Shown here in pieces: positions 46,130 to 55,323 of a stretch of 64,000 nt of DNA. The translations under genes and the position numbers were made by a program. This DNA comes from CALNYS01 sp942490855 (lineage in GTDB: Bacteria > Planctomycetota > Phycisphaerae > Phycisphaerales > UBA1924), in the NCBI GenBank assembly GCA_942490855.1, contig CALNYS010000004.1, positions 682,001 through 746,000 of the forward strand, in the 5' to 3' direction. The stretch's first letter is position 1. Each line of letters starts with the position of its first letter. The notes under the pieces were generated by a model. That model did not search any database. It saw only the letters and a list, made by a program, of their open reading frames with translations, and was not told the DNA's origin.

Positions 46130-47584
46130 TCACGCCCCCCCACTCGCCGCGACGCGCAGCGAGATGTATTTGGTTTCCGTGTACTCGTCCATCGCCCAGC
46201 GCCCGCCCTCGCGCCCGAGCCCGGAGCGCTTGAAGCCGCCGAAGGGCGCGGGCGCCGCCGAGGGGAGCCCGTCGTTGGCCCCGACGACGCCGTACTGCAG
46301 CGCCTCGCAGACGCGCGTGAGGCGCGAGGCGTCGCGTGTGAAGGCGTACGCCGCGAGCCCGTACTCGCTGTCGTTCGCGAGCGCGACGCCCTCTTCCTCG
46401 CTCTCGAACCGCGCGAGCGGGGCCACGGGCCCGAACGTCTCGTCCTGCGCGAGCATCATCTCTGACGTGAAGCCGTCGAGCACCGTCGGGGCGTAGAAGC
46501 GATCAACGCCGCCGTCCACGGGCACCCGCTCCCCGCCGCACAGAAGTTCCGCCCCGTGCTCGATCGCGTCGCGCACGTGCGTTTCGATCTTGTCCACCGC
46601 CGCGTCGTTGATCATCGGGCCGACATCAACGCCCTCGTCGCTCCCGATCCCGACCCGCAGCGCGCGCACCCGCTCGGTCAGCGCGTCGCGGAACGCGCCG
46701 TAGACCCCGCTCTGCACGTAGATCCGGTTGGGCGCGATGCACGTCTGCCCGCCGTTGCGGAACTTCGCCGCGACCGTCTGCTCGACCGCGAGATCGAGGT
46801 CCGCGTCGTCGAAGACCAGCAGCGGCGCGTGACCGCCGAGCTCGAGCGACAGGTTCACCACACGCTCGGCCGACTGAGCGATGAGCTTCGATCCCACCGC
46901 CGTCGATCCCGTGAACGACACCTTGCGGACCGCGCGGTGCGCAAAGAGAGCCCCGCCGATCGCGCTCGAGTCCCCGGTCACGACGTTCACCACGCCGGGC
47001 GGGATCTCCGCCTCGAGCGCGAGCTCCCCGATCGCCAGCGCCGAGAGGGGCGTCAGCTCCGACGGCTTGATGACCACGGTGCAGCCGCACGCCAGCGCCG
47101 GGCCGATCTTGCGGGTGATCATCGCGGAGGGGAAGTTCCACGGCGTGATGATCCCGCAGACCCCCACCGCTTGGCGCACCGCGAGCACGCGCTTGTCGCC
47201 CGCGGGGGCAGGGAGGATGTCGCCCCGGAGCCGCACGCCCTCGCCGGCCGCCCACGTAAGAAACGAGGCGGCGTACGCGATCTCCCCACGCGCCTCGCGC
47301 AGGGGTTTGCCCTGTTCGAGCGTCATCAGCTCGGCGAGCCGATCCGTGTCGCGGAGCATCAACCGCCCGAGGCGGTCGACCCGCTCGCAGCGTTCGCTCG
47401 GCGGGCGGGACCGCCACCGGTCGAGGGCGCTTGCGGCGGCGTCCACGCCCCGCGTGGCGTCTTCGGCCCCTCCGTTGGGGACCGTCGCGACGCCCTCGTC
47501 CGTCGCGGGGTTCTGCACCGCGACGACGTCGCCGCTCACGGCCCCCGGTCGCGTGTCTCCGATGAGCATCTGTTCGGCTCGCAT
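46130..47584 (-). CDS. Aldehyde dehydrogenase, succinate-semialdehyde dehydrogenase type
   Basis: A 484-residue NAD(P)-dependent aldehyde dehydrogenase. The active-site cysteine is in GGQTCIAPNRIYV, the general base glutamate in SLELGGHAPL, the asparagine in TPWNFPSAMI, and the cofactor loop in SFTGSTAVGSKL. The pattern fits the GabD group, which oxidises succinate semialdehyde to succinate. Its operon partner is an atypical SDR, so a pathway for oxidising small semialdehydes or sugar-derived aldehydes is possible. A GGAGGAG ribosome site supports the ATG at 47584. Confidence 0.9.
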   Translation of the reverse strand: MRAEQMLIGDTRPGAVSGDVVAVQNPATDEGVATVPNGGAEDATRGVDAAASALDRWRSRPPSERCERVDRLGRLMLRDTDRLAELMTLEQGKPLREARGEIAYAASFLTWAAGEGVRLRGDILPAPAGDKRVLAVRQAVGVCGIITPWNFPSAMITRKIGPALACGCTVVIKPSELTPLSALAIGELALEAEIPPGVVNVVTGDSSAIGGALFAHRAVRKVSFTGSTAVGSKLIAQSAERVVNLSLELGGHAPLLVFDDADLDLAVEQTVAAKFRNGGQTCIAPNRIYVQSGVYGAFRDALTERVRALRVGIGSDEGVDVGPMINDAAVDKIETHVRDAIEHGAELLCGGERVPVDGGVDRFYAPTVLDGFTSEMMLAQDETFGPVAPLARFESEEEGVALANDSEYGLAAYAFTRDASRLTRVCEALQYGVVGANDGLPSAAPAPFGGFKRSGLGREGGRWAMDEYTETKYISLRVAASGGA

Positions 47585-47705
47585 TGGCTCCTCCGCGTCT
47601 TCTCGGACGTTCTCTCCTTCGAGCCTATGCCAGTCCGACAACCCCCGCTGAACCCGTCGCCCGGAAGGACCGATGACGAGTCCGGCACCGCACCAGGAGC
47701 ATCAC

Positions 47706-48023
47706 ATGAGCACGCCGACCAGAGATGAATCGCCGATCCAGAGCGAGTTCGCCGGGGATCCGGACATGCGAGAACTCGTCGAGTTCTTCGTCGATCAGAT
47801 GCCTGACCGTGTCCGCGCGCTGCAGCAGTCGCTCGAGAGCGGCGCTCTTGAGGATGTCCGCTCGATCGCCCACCAGCTCAAAGGCGCCGGCGGCAGCTAC
47901 GGGTTCCCGCAGATCACCGAGTCCGCACGCATGCTCGAAGAGCAGGCCGACAGCGCGGACATCGACGCCGTGCGACGCGGCGTGGACGAGCTCATCTCCA
48001 TCTGCAACCGCACGGCGGCCTGA
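47706..48023 (+). CDS. Histidine phosphotransfer (Hpt) domain protein
   Basis: A 105-residue stand-alone Hpt domain. The phosphoacceptor is His56 in SIAHQLKGAGGSYGFP, a nearly perfect Hpt motif. It relays phosphate between response-regulator receivers. I chose ATG 47706 because AGGAG lies six bases upstream. An ATG at 47673 is also possible. It sits 18 bases before a receiver-GGDEF gene that is the most likely partner. No hybrid kinase is in the window. Confidence 0.85.
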   Translation: MSTPTRDESPIQSEFAGDPDMRELVEFFVDQMPDRVRALQQSLESGALEDVRSIAHQLKGAGGSYGFPQITESARMLEEQADSADIDAVRRGVDELISICNRTAA

Positions 48024-48041
48024 TAAAGGACCCCCGCCGCC

Positions 48042-48956
48042 ATGGGCGAGATCACGGACCCAACCACCGCGGCGCGGATCCTCGTCATCGACGACGCGGA
48101 CGACATCCATCGTCTGCTCAAAAAGAAGCTCGAGGACGAGGGGTACGAGGTGTGCTCCGCCTACGGCGGCCAAGAGGGCATCGAGTCCGCCCGCCGATCG
48201 CTCCCCAGCCTCATCCTGCTCGACCTCACGATGCCCGACGTGGACGGCTTCGAGGTCCTCCGCGACCTCAAGGGCGACGAGGCGACCATGCACGCCCCGA
48301 TCATCCTGCTCTCGGGCAGTAACGAGACCCAGGACATCATCATGGGGCTCGAGCTCGGGGCGGCGGACTTCGTCAAGAAGCCCTTTGACTTCTCCGAGCT
48401 CCGCGCCCGCGTGCGCTCCGCGATCCGCATCCACAAGCTCCTCGGGCTGCTCGCCCAGCGGGCGCAGATCGACGGGCTGACCGGGCTCTGGAACCGCGCG
48501 TACTTCGACTCGCGCCTCGACAGCGAGCTCAGCGAGGCCTCCCGCACCGGCGCCCCGCTGTCTCTTGCGATGTGCGACATCGACCACTTTAAGGCGATCA
48601 ACGACCTGTACGGTCACCCCGCGGGCGACGCCGTCCTCGAGGGCTTCGCCCGCCTGCTCATCGAAGAGCTGCGCAAGCACGACGTGGCGTGCCGGTACGG
48701 CGGCGAGGAGTTCGCCGTCATCTTCGCCAACACGTCAGAGAACGACGCGGCCCGGGTGCTCGAACGCATCCGCGAGCGTCTGGAAAAACAGGTCTGGCCG
48801 AACCACCCCGAACGGAGCGTCACCGCGTCGTTCGGGCTCGCGTCGGCGGACCCGACCGCGCTGGACGCCAACGCGCTCGTCGGGCAGGCCGACGGCGCGC
48901 TCTACCGCGCCAAGGCGAACGGGCGCAACCGCCTCGTCCGCCGGGCCGCGTCCTGA
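48042..48956 (+). CDS. Response regulator with GGDEF diguanylate cyclase domain
   Basis: A 304-residue two-domain signalling protein. The receiver has the acidic pair Asp17-Asp18, phosphorylation site Asp61 in LLDLTMPDVDG, and the conserved lysine in FVKKPFD. The GGDEF domain has the active loop GGEEF at residues 220-224 and an inhibitory RxxD site (RKHD at 211-214) exactly five residues upstream, so the enzyme should make cyclic di-GMP with product inhibition. DGLTGLWNRAYFD opens the domain. With the Hpt gene 18 bases upstream, it forms a phosphorelay output. Its stop is one base from convergent phoU. Confidence 0.93.
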   Translation: MGEITDPTTAARILVIDDADDIHRLLKKKLEDEGYEVCSAYGGQEGIESARRSLPSLILLDLTMPDVDGFEVLRDLKGDEATMHAPIILLSGSNETQDIIMGLELGAADFVKKPFDFSELRARVRSAIRIHKLLGLLAQRAQIDGLTGLWNRAYFDSRLDSELSEASRTGAPLSLAMCDIDHFKAINDLYGHPAGDAVLEGFARLLIEELRKHDVACRYGGEEFAVIFANTSENDAARVLERIRERLEKQVWPNHPERSVTASFGLASADPTALDANALVGQADGALYRAKANGRNRLVRRAAS

Positions 48957-48957
48957 T

Positions 48958-49617
48958 TCACACGTTGGAGTGGCGCACGACCGAGCCCTCGGTCATGAAG
49001 ACGACGTCCTCGCCGATATTCGTGCTGAGGTCGGCGATCCGCTCGACCGCGCGCGTGACCGAGAGCACGTTGATCGCGCTGCCCGTCCACTGCACGTTCT
49101 CGGGGATCTCCGCGCTCGCCCAGTCGTAGATCCGGCGCTGGAGATCGTCAACGATCTGGTCGCTCGCCCGCACCTTCCGCGCCAGGTCGGCGTCGTTGTC
49201 CGCGAGGGCCTTGAGCGCGTCGGCGAGCATCCGCAGCGTGTGCTCGATCATCAGGCTCAGCGCCGCCGGCTTCTCGAACGTCGCCGACTCGTCGCCGTGC
49301 AGCGTCCGCTTCGCGACGCCCTTGGCGAGATCGGCGATCCGCTCGAGGTCGTTGTCGATGCGCAGCACCGCCAGCACGAACCGGAGGTCCCGGGCCACGG
49401 GGGCGTACAGCGCCAGCACCTGCACGCACTCGGCCTCGACCCGCAGGTCCATCTGATCGATGATCCGGTCGCGGGAGATCGCCATCCGCGCCGCCTCCCG
49501 GTCCCCGCGCAGGAAGATTCCGAGGCACTCCTCGACATGTTCTTCGACCGCGGCTCCCATCGTCAGGATGGAACGGCGGAGGGCGGTCAGCGAGCTATGC
49601 AAATCATGCGAGGTCAT
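48958..49617 (-). CDS. phoU: Phosphate-specific transport regulator PhoU
   Basis: A 219-residue two-repeat helical protein. The metal-binding motif appears as RDLRFVLAVLRIDNDLERIADLAKG in the first half and INVLSVTRAVERIADLSTN in the second, both ending in ERIAD. PhoU links the Pst transporter to PhoR and dampens Pho signalling when phosphate is plentiful. It is the last gene of the pho-pst cluster and follows pstB by 60 bases. A GGAGA ribosome site precedes the ATG. Confidence 0.95.
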   Translation of the reverse strand: MTSHDLHSSLTALRRSILTMGAAVEEHVEECLGIFLRGDREAARMAISRDRIIDQMDLRVEAECVQVLALYAPVARDLRFVLAVLRIDNDLERIADLAKGVAKRTLHGDESATFEKPAALSLMIEHTLRMLADALKALADNDADLARKVRASDQIVDDLQRRIYDWASAEIPENVQWTGSAINVLSVTRAVERIADLSTNIGEDVVFMTEGSVVRHSNV

Positions 49618-49677
49618 GCGATCTCCGAATTCACCAGACAGAAAAAGGCGTTGAGAATAGTAGGCGCCCCACGCGGG

Positions 49678-50550
49678 TTAGCCGAATCGCCCGGTAACGT
49701 AGTCCTCGGTCTGCTGTTCCTTGGGGGTGGTAAACAGCGCCGAGGTCGGTCCCCATTCGACCAGCCGACCCTCGTAGAAGAAGACCGTCTGGTCGCTGAT
49801 CCGTGACGCCTGCTGCATGTTGTGGGTCACGATCACGATCGTGTAGTCGTTCCGGAGCTCGCCGATGAGCTCCTCGATCCGGGCCGTGCTCTTCGGGTCG
49901 AGCGCCGACGCGGGCTCGTCCATCAGCAGGACGTCCGGCTCGACCGCCAGCGTGCGCGCGATGCACAGCCGCTGCTGCTGACCCCCCGACAGCCCAAGCG
50001 CCGACTTGTTGAGACGGTCCTTGACCTCGTCCCACAGCGCGGCCTGGGTCAGCGAGCGCTCCACCAGATCGTCGAGGTCCGACTTCCTCCACTTCGCGTG
50101 CAAGCGCGGCCCGAACGCGATGTTGTCGTAGATCGACTTCGGGAACGGGTTCGGCTTCTGGAACACCATGCCCACCCGGCGGCGCAGATCCACCACGTCG
50201 AGCTTCGGGTCGAGCAGGTTCACGTCGCCCAGCGTCATCGTTCCTTTGCAGTGCGCGCTGTCAACGAGGTCGTTCATGCGGTTGATCCACCACAGGAACG
50301 TGCTCTTGCCGCAGCCCGAGGGCCCGATGAGCGCGGTGACGTTCTTGGAGAACACATCGAAGTCCAAGCTGTGCAGCGCCTGAAAATCGCCGTACCACGC
50401 GCAGAAATCACGGATCGCGATCTCGACGGTCTTCACCTCGTCCCCGGGGAGGACCTCCGAGGGGGGAGCGACGCGCGCGGGCGAGCGGCGCACCGGCTCG
50501 GTCACGCTCGTGGCGGTCGATTCGCGGTGGGTGTGTGCGGTGTCGTTCAT
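49678..50550 (-). CDS. pstB: Phosphate ABC transporter ATP-binding protein PstB
   Basis: A 290-residue ABC ATPase with an N-terminal extension of about 40 polar residues before the normal PstB start. Walker A is GPSGCGKSTF, the Q-loop is MVFQKPNPFPKSIYDN (the PFPKSI part is typical of PstB), the signature is LGLSGGQQQRL, and Walker B is VLLMDEPASALDP. It powers phosphate uptake. The start overlaps the pstA stop (ATGA). Confidence 0.96.
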   Translation of the reverse strand: MNDTAHTHRESTATSVTEPVRRSPARVAPPSEVLPGDEVKTVEIAIRDFCAWYGDFQALHSLDFDVFSKNVTALIGPSGCGKSTFLWWINRMNDLVDSAHCKGTMTLGDVNLLDPKLDVVDLRRRVGMVFQKPNPFPKSIYDNIAFGPRLHAKWRKSDLDDLVERSLTQAALWDEVKDRLNKSALGLSGGQQQRLCIARTLAVEPDVLLMDEPASALDPKSTARIEELIGELRNDYTIVIVTHNMQQASRISDQTVFFYEGRLVEWGPTSALFTTPKEQQTEDYVTGRFG

Positions 50551-51491
50551 TGCAGTGGTTTCTGGAACTTGGCGCGGATCACAACAGCCGCGGCGTTGAA
50601 CGTCAGCAGGATGACGAGCAGGACGATGATCCCCGACGCCGCCACCTTGTGGAACTCCTCCTGAGGCCTCCCGGCCCAGTTGAAGATCTGCAGCGGCATC
50701 GCGGTGTAGATGCTCATCAAATTTTCGGGGGTGAACTTCATGAAGAGCGCCGCGCCGACGGCCAGCAGCGGCGCCGCCTCGCCGATCGCCCGGCTCATCG
50801 CCAGGATCGCGCCCGTCATGATGCCGGGCAGCGCCGCCGGGAGCACGACCTTCGACGTCGTCTGCCAACGCGTCGCGCCCATCGCGCGCGAGCTCTGGCG
50901 CAGCGTGTTCGGCACCGCCCGCAGCGCCTCCTGCGACGCGATGATCACCACAGGGAGCACGACGAGCGTGAGCGCCAAGGCGCCGGTCAGCACCGAGTTG
51001 CCAAAGGGCAGACGCAGGTGCCAGAAGCTGTACTCATCGCCGATCGCCACCGGGTCCTGCGTGGACATCAGCCCCCAGAAGCGACCGAACGCGGTGAGCG
51101 CGACCATCCCGTAGACGATCGACGGCACGCCGGCGAGGTTCGCGATGTTCAGTTGGATGAACCGCGTCAGGCGGTTCTTCGAAGAGTACTCCTCGAGGAA
51201 CACCGCGGTCCCCACGCCCAGCGGCAGCGAGAACGCCGCGGTCAGGACCATCAGCCACAGCGAGCCGATGATCGCGATATGGAACCCGGCGTTGTCCGGC
51301 TTGCGCGACGGACCGCTCGAGAGGAAATCCCAGTCGAGGTGCTTGACGCCGTCCTTGAGGATCGCCCCGATGAGGACGAGCAGGACCGCGACGGCAAAGA
51401 ACGTCACACCGGCGCACACCCACTTGAACACGCGGTCGATGCGCGTGCGCGAGCGGTTCGAGCGCAGCCGGAGAGGGGCCGGAGAACTCAC
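50547..51491 (-). CDS. pstA: Phosphate ABC transporter permease PstA
   Basis: A 314-residue permease with about six membrane helices. The cytoplasmic coupling loop is in EALRAVPNTLRQSSRAMGATRW, and LAMSRAIGEAAPLL is the conserved PstA segment. It forms the membrane channel with PstC. The GTG start overlaps the pstC stop (GTGA), and the stop overlaps the pstB start, so pstC-pstA-pstB are translated as a chain. Confidence 0.95.
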   Translation of the reverse strand: MSSPAPLRLRSNRSRTRIDRVFKWVCAGVTFFAVAVLLVLIGAILKDGVKHLDWDFLSSGPSRKPDNAGFHIAIIGSLWLMVLTAAFSLPLGVGTAVFLEEYSSKNRLTRFIQLNIANLAGVPSIVYGMVALTAFGRFWGLMSTQDPVAIGDEYSFWHLRLPFGNSVLTGALALTLVVLPVVIIASQEALRAVPNTLRQSSRAMGATRWQTTSKVVLPAALPGIMTGAILAMSRAIGEAAPLLAVGAALFMKFTPENLMSIYTAMPLQIFNWAGRPQEEFHKVAASGIIVLLVILLTFNAAAVVIRAKFQKPLQ

Positions 51492-52474
51492 GCGTACTCC
51501 TCCCGGAACTTCGAGCGGATCCGCGCCCCGACCAGCGTGACGAGGAACGTCATGACGAACAGCGTCGCCGCCACGCCGTAGATCGACTGGTACTCCACCC
51601 CGCCCGCCTGCACGTCGCCGGTCGAGATCTGCACGATGTACGCCGTCAGCGTCTGGATGCTGTCGCGCGGGTCGAGCGTCATCACCGCCGACTGCCCGGC
51701 GGCGAGCGTCACGATCATCGTCTCGCCGATCGCCCGCGCGATCGCGAGCAGGAACGCCGCGATGATGCCCGAGAGCGCCGCCGGAACGACCACGCGGATC
51801 GAGACGTCAAAACGAGTCGCGCCCGCCGCGTACGCACCGTGGCGCAGCGAGCGCGGCACGGCGCGGAGCGCGTCCTCCGAGAGCGAGCTCACCGTCGGGA
51901 TGCACATGATCCCCACCGCGAGCCCGGCGCTCAGCGCGTTGTACGTCCCGAACCCTTGCTCGAAGCCCAACGCCATGCCCGTGTGCGCCCAGATCCAGTT
52001 AATGCTCGGCGTGATCACGACCAGCGCGAAGTACCCGTAGACGACCGTGGGCACGCCCGCGAGCACCTCGAGGATCGGCTTGATCGTCGCCCGCGTCTTC
52101 GGGTGCGCGTACTCGCTCAGGTAGATCGCCGAGATCAGCCCCAGGGGGAGCGCCGTCAGCGCCGCGATCCCCGTCACCAGCAGCGTCCCCGCGATCAGCG
52201 GGAGCACGCCGTACTTGTGCTCCGCGCCCAGCAGCGGCGTCCACTCCGTCCCGGTCAGGAACGAGATGACGCCCACCTCAGGGCGGGAGAAGAACGCCGA
52301 GGCTTCCTTCCCGAGCAGCACGATGATCGACACCGTGACCGCGACGCTGAAGAGGGCGCAGCTCACCAACGCCAACGTCACAAGGGATTCACGCGCCCGC
52401 AGTGCTCTGCGGGAGCGTGGGATCCCTCGTTGGACGGACGCCGTGGCGTGTTCGGTATTGGGGTCAGGCGTCAC
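51488..52474 (-). CDS. pstC: Phosphate ABC transporter permease PstC
   Basis: A 328-residue permease. After a cytoplasmic N-terminus of about 28 residues there are about six helices. The family motifs are ILEVLAGVPTVVYGYFAL, the coupling loop EDALRAVPRSLRHGAYAAGATR, and LAIARAIGETMIV. It pairs with PstA. The GTG start lies seven bases after the pstS stop. Confidence 0.95.
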   Translation of the reverse strand: MTPDPNTEHATASVQRGIPRSRRALRARESLVTLALVSCALFSVAVTVSIIVLLGKEASAFFSRPEVGVISFLTGTEWTPLLGAEHKYGVLPLIAGTLLVTGIAALTALPLGLISAIYLSEYAHPKTRATIKPILEVLAGVPTVVYGYFALVVITPSINWIWAHTGMALGFEQGFGTYNALSAGLAVGIMCIPTVSSLSEDALRAVPRSLRHGAYAAGATRFDVSIRVVVPAALSGIIAAFLLAIARAIGETMIVTLAAGQSAVMTLDPRDSIQTLTAYIVQISTGDVQAGGVEYQSIYGVAATLFVMTFLVTLVGARIRSKFREEYA

Positions 52475-52481
52475 AGATCTC

Positions 52482-53462
52482 TTACTTGTAGAGATCCGTG
52501 AGGGGCTTGTGGACCTTCTCGCCGCCCGAGGTCAGGAAGCGGGTGCCCGTCTCGCGGGTGTCCCAGACGCGACGGACGCTCTTCGAGACGCTCGTGGGCA
52601 GGCCGACGTAGCCGACCTCGCCCGCGAGCTCGGCGGCGTTGTCGAGGTAGAAGTCAACGAACGCTTCGACCTGGGGCTCCTCGGCGGCCTGGGCCGACAC
52701 GTAGATGAACAGCGGGCGGCTGAAGGGGGCGTAGGAGCCGTTCTCGACCGTTCGCGAGCTGGGCGTGACGGGGCCGTTGCCGCCGTCGATCGGGACCGCG
52801 CGGAGCTTGTTCTTGTTCTCGACGTAGTAGGCGTAGCCGAAGAAGCCGATGCCGCCCTCGCTGCCCGAGACGCCGCGCACGAGGATGTTGTCGTCCTCGG
52901 ACACCTGCATGTCGCTGCGGATGGAACCGGTCTTGCCCGCGACGACTTCCTTGAAGTAGTCGAACGTGCCGGAGTCGGTGCCGGGGGCGTAGATGTCGAT
53001 GGGCTTGTTGGGCCAGCCGGCGCGGATGTCGTCCCAGCTGTCAACCGTCGAGCCGTCGAGGAAGATCTTCTTGAGGTCCTCAACCGTCAGCGAGTCCACC
53101 CAGGTGTTCTTCGGGTTGACGACGACGCACAGGCCGTCGTACGCGACCGGGAGCTCGATGAACTCGATCCCGGCGCTGTCGAGGGAGGAGCGCTCCTTCG
53201 ACTTGATCGGACGCGACGCGTCAGAGATGTGCGTCTCGCCCGCGGCGAACTTCTTGAAGCCGCCGCCGGTGCCCGAGAAGCCGACGCTCACGCGCACACG
53301 GGGCTGCTCGTTGTAGAACTCCTCGGCCACAGCCTCGGTGATCGGGTAGACCGTCGAGGACCCGTCGATCGCGACAGCGCCGCGCATCGTGGGCTTGGCG
53401 AACGCCGTGGGGAGAACAGTGGTCGCCGCGACAGCGGCAAACAGAGCGGTGCGTCGAAGCAT
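52482..53462 (-). CDS. pstS: Phosphate-binding protein PstS
   Basis: A 326-residue periplasmic binding protein with a signal peptide (residues 1-22, ending AFA). Ligand-binding segments include AIDGSSTVYPIT, GFSGTGGGFKKF and SDASRPIK at the N-terminal lobe, and PGTDSGTFDYFKE in the second. It captures phosphate for PstCA. It is separated from the phoR gene by about 124 bases that hold three TAGCGG repeats, a possible PhoB site. Confidence 0.95.
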   Translation of the reverse strand: MLRRTALFAAVAATTVLPTAFAKPTMRGAVAIDGSSTVYPITEAVAEEFYNEQPRVRVSVGFSGTGGGFKKFAAGETHISDASRPIKSKERSSLDSAGIEFIELPVAYDGLCVVVNPKNTWVDSLTVEDLKKIFLDGSTVDSWDDIRAGWPNKPIDIYAPGTDSGTFDYFKEVVAGKTGSIRSDMQVSEDDNILVRGVSGSEGGIGFFGYAYYVENKNKLRAVPIDGGNGPVTPSSRTVENGSYAPFSRPLFIYVSAQAAEEPQVEAFVDFYLDNAAELAGEVGYVGLPTSVSKSVRRVWDTRETGTRFLTSGGEKVHKPLTDLYK

Positions 53463-53560
53463 GGGGTATCTCCGTTGTGTTCGGTGTAGATCGGAGCCGT
53501 CGGTTCAGCAGCACACTACCCATGGGTCGCCCGGACACATCCCCCGACTCTGTTAAGAAA

Positions 53561-53589
53561 CCGCTAAATAGAGCCGCTAGAGGCCGCTA
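53561..53589 (-). promoter_or_regulatory. Candidate Pho box: three direct repeats of TAGCGG upstream of pstS
   Basis: On the minus strand TAGCGG occurs three times (plus-strand CCGCTA at 53561-53566, 53574-53579 and 53584-53589), spaced 13 and 10 bases apart. Pho boxes of other bacteria are short direct repeats about 11 bases apart, so this could bind PhoB, although the sequence differs from the Escherichia coli box. The last copy overlaps the phoR stop codon. Confidence 0.4.
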
Positions 53590-55311
53590 TCGGGCCTCGG
53601 GCCGCCTCGGGATCCGCACCCAGAAGCGACTCCCCTGCCCGACCTCGCTCGTCACGCCGATCTCGCCGCCGTGCAGGATCGCCACGTGCTTCGCGATCGC
53701 CAGCCCGAGCCCCGTCCCGCCCATCTCCCGCGAGCGCGCCGGGTCCACGCGGTAGAACCGCTCGAAGAGGCGCGACAGGTGCTCCTCCGGGATCCCCGGG
53801 CCCTCGTCCTCGACGCTGAACTGCACCTGACCCTGCTCCTCGAGGCTCGCGCCGCCCAGGCGGATCGTCGTGCCCTCCGGGCTGTACCGGATCGCGTTCG
53901 CGAGCAGGTTCCCGATCGCCTGTGTGACCAAGCCCCGGTTGAGCTCGGCCGCAGCCCCTTTCTCGCACACGATCTCGATCGTGATCCGCTTCCGCTCGAC
54001 GTCCGGTCCGAACGAGCCAGCGACGTCCTCGAGCAGCTCGCGCGCGTCCGTGTACGCGAGCCCGCGCAGCCCGCCCGAGTCCGGCGTCTCCAGCCGCGCC
54101 AGCTCGAGCATGTCCTCGATGATCGCCGAGAGCCGCTCCGCGTTCCGACGGATGATCGCGATAAACCGCGCCCGGTCCTCCGCGTCGGCCTCGGCGCACT
54201 CGTCGAGCGTCTCGATGTACCCGAGGATGTTCGTCACTGGCGTGCGCAGCTCGTGCGACGCGTTCGAAGCGAAGTCCCGGCGCAGGCTCTCGAGCTTGCG
54301 CAGGCGCGTCACGTCCTGAAGAACGATCACCACGCCCGCCAGCGACCCCTCCGCGTCAAGCAGCGGGCGGCTCGACGCCGCGACGATCCGCTCGGGCGCC
54401 CCCCGCAGCGCGAACTCGTCGCTCCGCAGGTCCGCCGCGCCGGTCGAGCTGTCCGCGAACCGCAGCAGCGCGGGCTGACGCACCGCCTCCTGGAGCAAGC
54501 GCCCGCGCACCGCGTCCGGGTCAAGGTTCAGCAGCCGCTCCGCGACCCGGTTCGTGTTCATCACCCGCTGGTCGAGGTCCAGCGCGATCACCGCCCCGGG
54601 CATCGAGCGAAGGATCGCCTTCGCCTCCGAGCGCTGCGTCGCCAGCAGCGACACCCGCTCGGTCAGCGATCCCAGCGTGCTCTCGAGCGCGCTGACGAGC
54701 CGGACGAACTCCCGAGGCCCGTCCTGAGGCAGATCGCGCGGGCGCTCCGTCTTGCCCACGCGCGTCACCGCCGCTCCCAGCCGGCGCGCCGCCCGACGGA
54801 CCGCACGCCGCGTCCGACCCGTCAGCCACACCCCGCCCAGCGCGAACCCCGCGCCGCTCAGCACCGCCACCAGCCCCGCGAGACGCACCGCCGCGCCGAG
54901 GCCCAGCACCGGCGACCCCGCGACCAGCGACCGCCCGTCCGAACGCACCACGATCATCCCCCCGCCCGCCGGGGACCGGAGCACCCGCCCCGTGCGATGG
55001 CGCAGGGCCTGCGACCCCGCCAGCGCCAGCGCGGGCTCGACCGCGTGCTCGGGGACAACCCCCGACACCGCCCGGTGCCCGCCCTCGCCGTCGCTCTCGA
55101 GGACCCACTCACCCGGACGCAGCGGCGGCGCGGCCTCGCTCAGCAGCGCCTCGGCGCGGGCCGCCGCCTCGCCGAGCAAACGCTCCCGCTCCGCCACGAC
55201 CACGACCACCCCGCCCAGCGCCGCGGCCAGAGCCGCCACGACCACCAGGCGCACCCGCAGCCCGCCGAAGGGGTCGCTCGCGTTCCGCTCATACGTTGAT
55301 CGCGTGGTCAC
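53587..55311 (-). CDS. phoR: Phosphate regulon sensor histidine kinase PhoR
   Basis: A 574-residue membrane kinase. Two membrane helices frame a short periplasmic sensor of about 95 residues. A HAMP-like linker, a PAS domain (AILRSMPGAVIALDLDQRVMN), the dimerisation helix with FASNASHELRTPVTNI (phosphorylated His), and the ATPase with NLLANAIRYSP and DEGPGIPEEHLSRLFERFYRVD and GTGLGLAI follow. It senses phosphate status through PhoU and Pst and phosphorylates PhoB. The GTG start has a TAATCT hexamer six bases upstream, which overlaps the phoB stop. Confidence 0.93.
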   Translation of the reverse strand: MTTRSTYERNASDPFGGLRVRLVVVAALAAALGGVVVVVAERERLLGEAAARAEALLSEAAPPLRPGEWVLESDGEGGHRAVSGVVPEHAVEPALALAGSQALRHRTGRVLRSPAGGGMIVVRSDGRSLVAGSPVLGLGAAVRLAGLVAVLSGAGFALGGVWLTGRTRRAVRRAARRLGAAVTRVGKTERPRDLPQDGPREFVRLVSALESTLGSLTERVSLLATQRSEAKAILRSMPGAVIALDLDQRVMNTNRVAERLLNLDPDAVRGRLLQEAVRQPALLRFADSSTGAADLRSDEFALRGAPERIVAASSRPLLDAEGSLAGVVIVLQDVTRLRKLESLRRDFASNASHELRTPVTNILGYIETLDECAEADAEDRARFIAIIRRNAERLSAIIEDMLELARLETPDSGGLRGLAYTDARELLEDVAGSFGPDVERKRITIEIVCEKGAAAELNRGLVTQAIGNLLANAIRYSPEGTTIRLGGASLEEQGQVQFSVEDEGPGIPEEHLSRLFERFYRVDPARSREMGGTGLGLAIAKHVAILHGGEIGVTSEVGQGSRFWVRIPRRPEAR

Positions 55312-55317
55312 GCGTAC

Positions 55318-55323
55318 AGATTA
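55318..55323 (-). promoter_or_regulatory. Possible internal -10 hexamer TAATCT for leaderless phoR
   Basis: On the minus strand TAATCT ends six bases before the phoR GTG at 55311. It overlaps the phoB stop codon, so chance is a real alternative. Confidence 0.35.
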
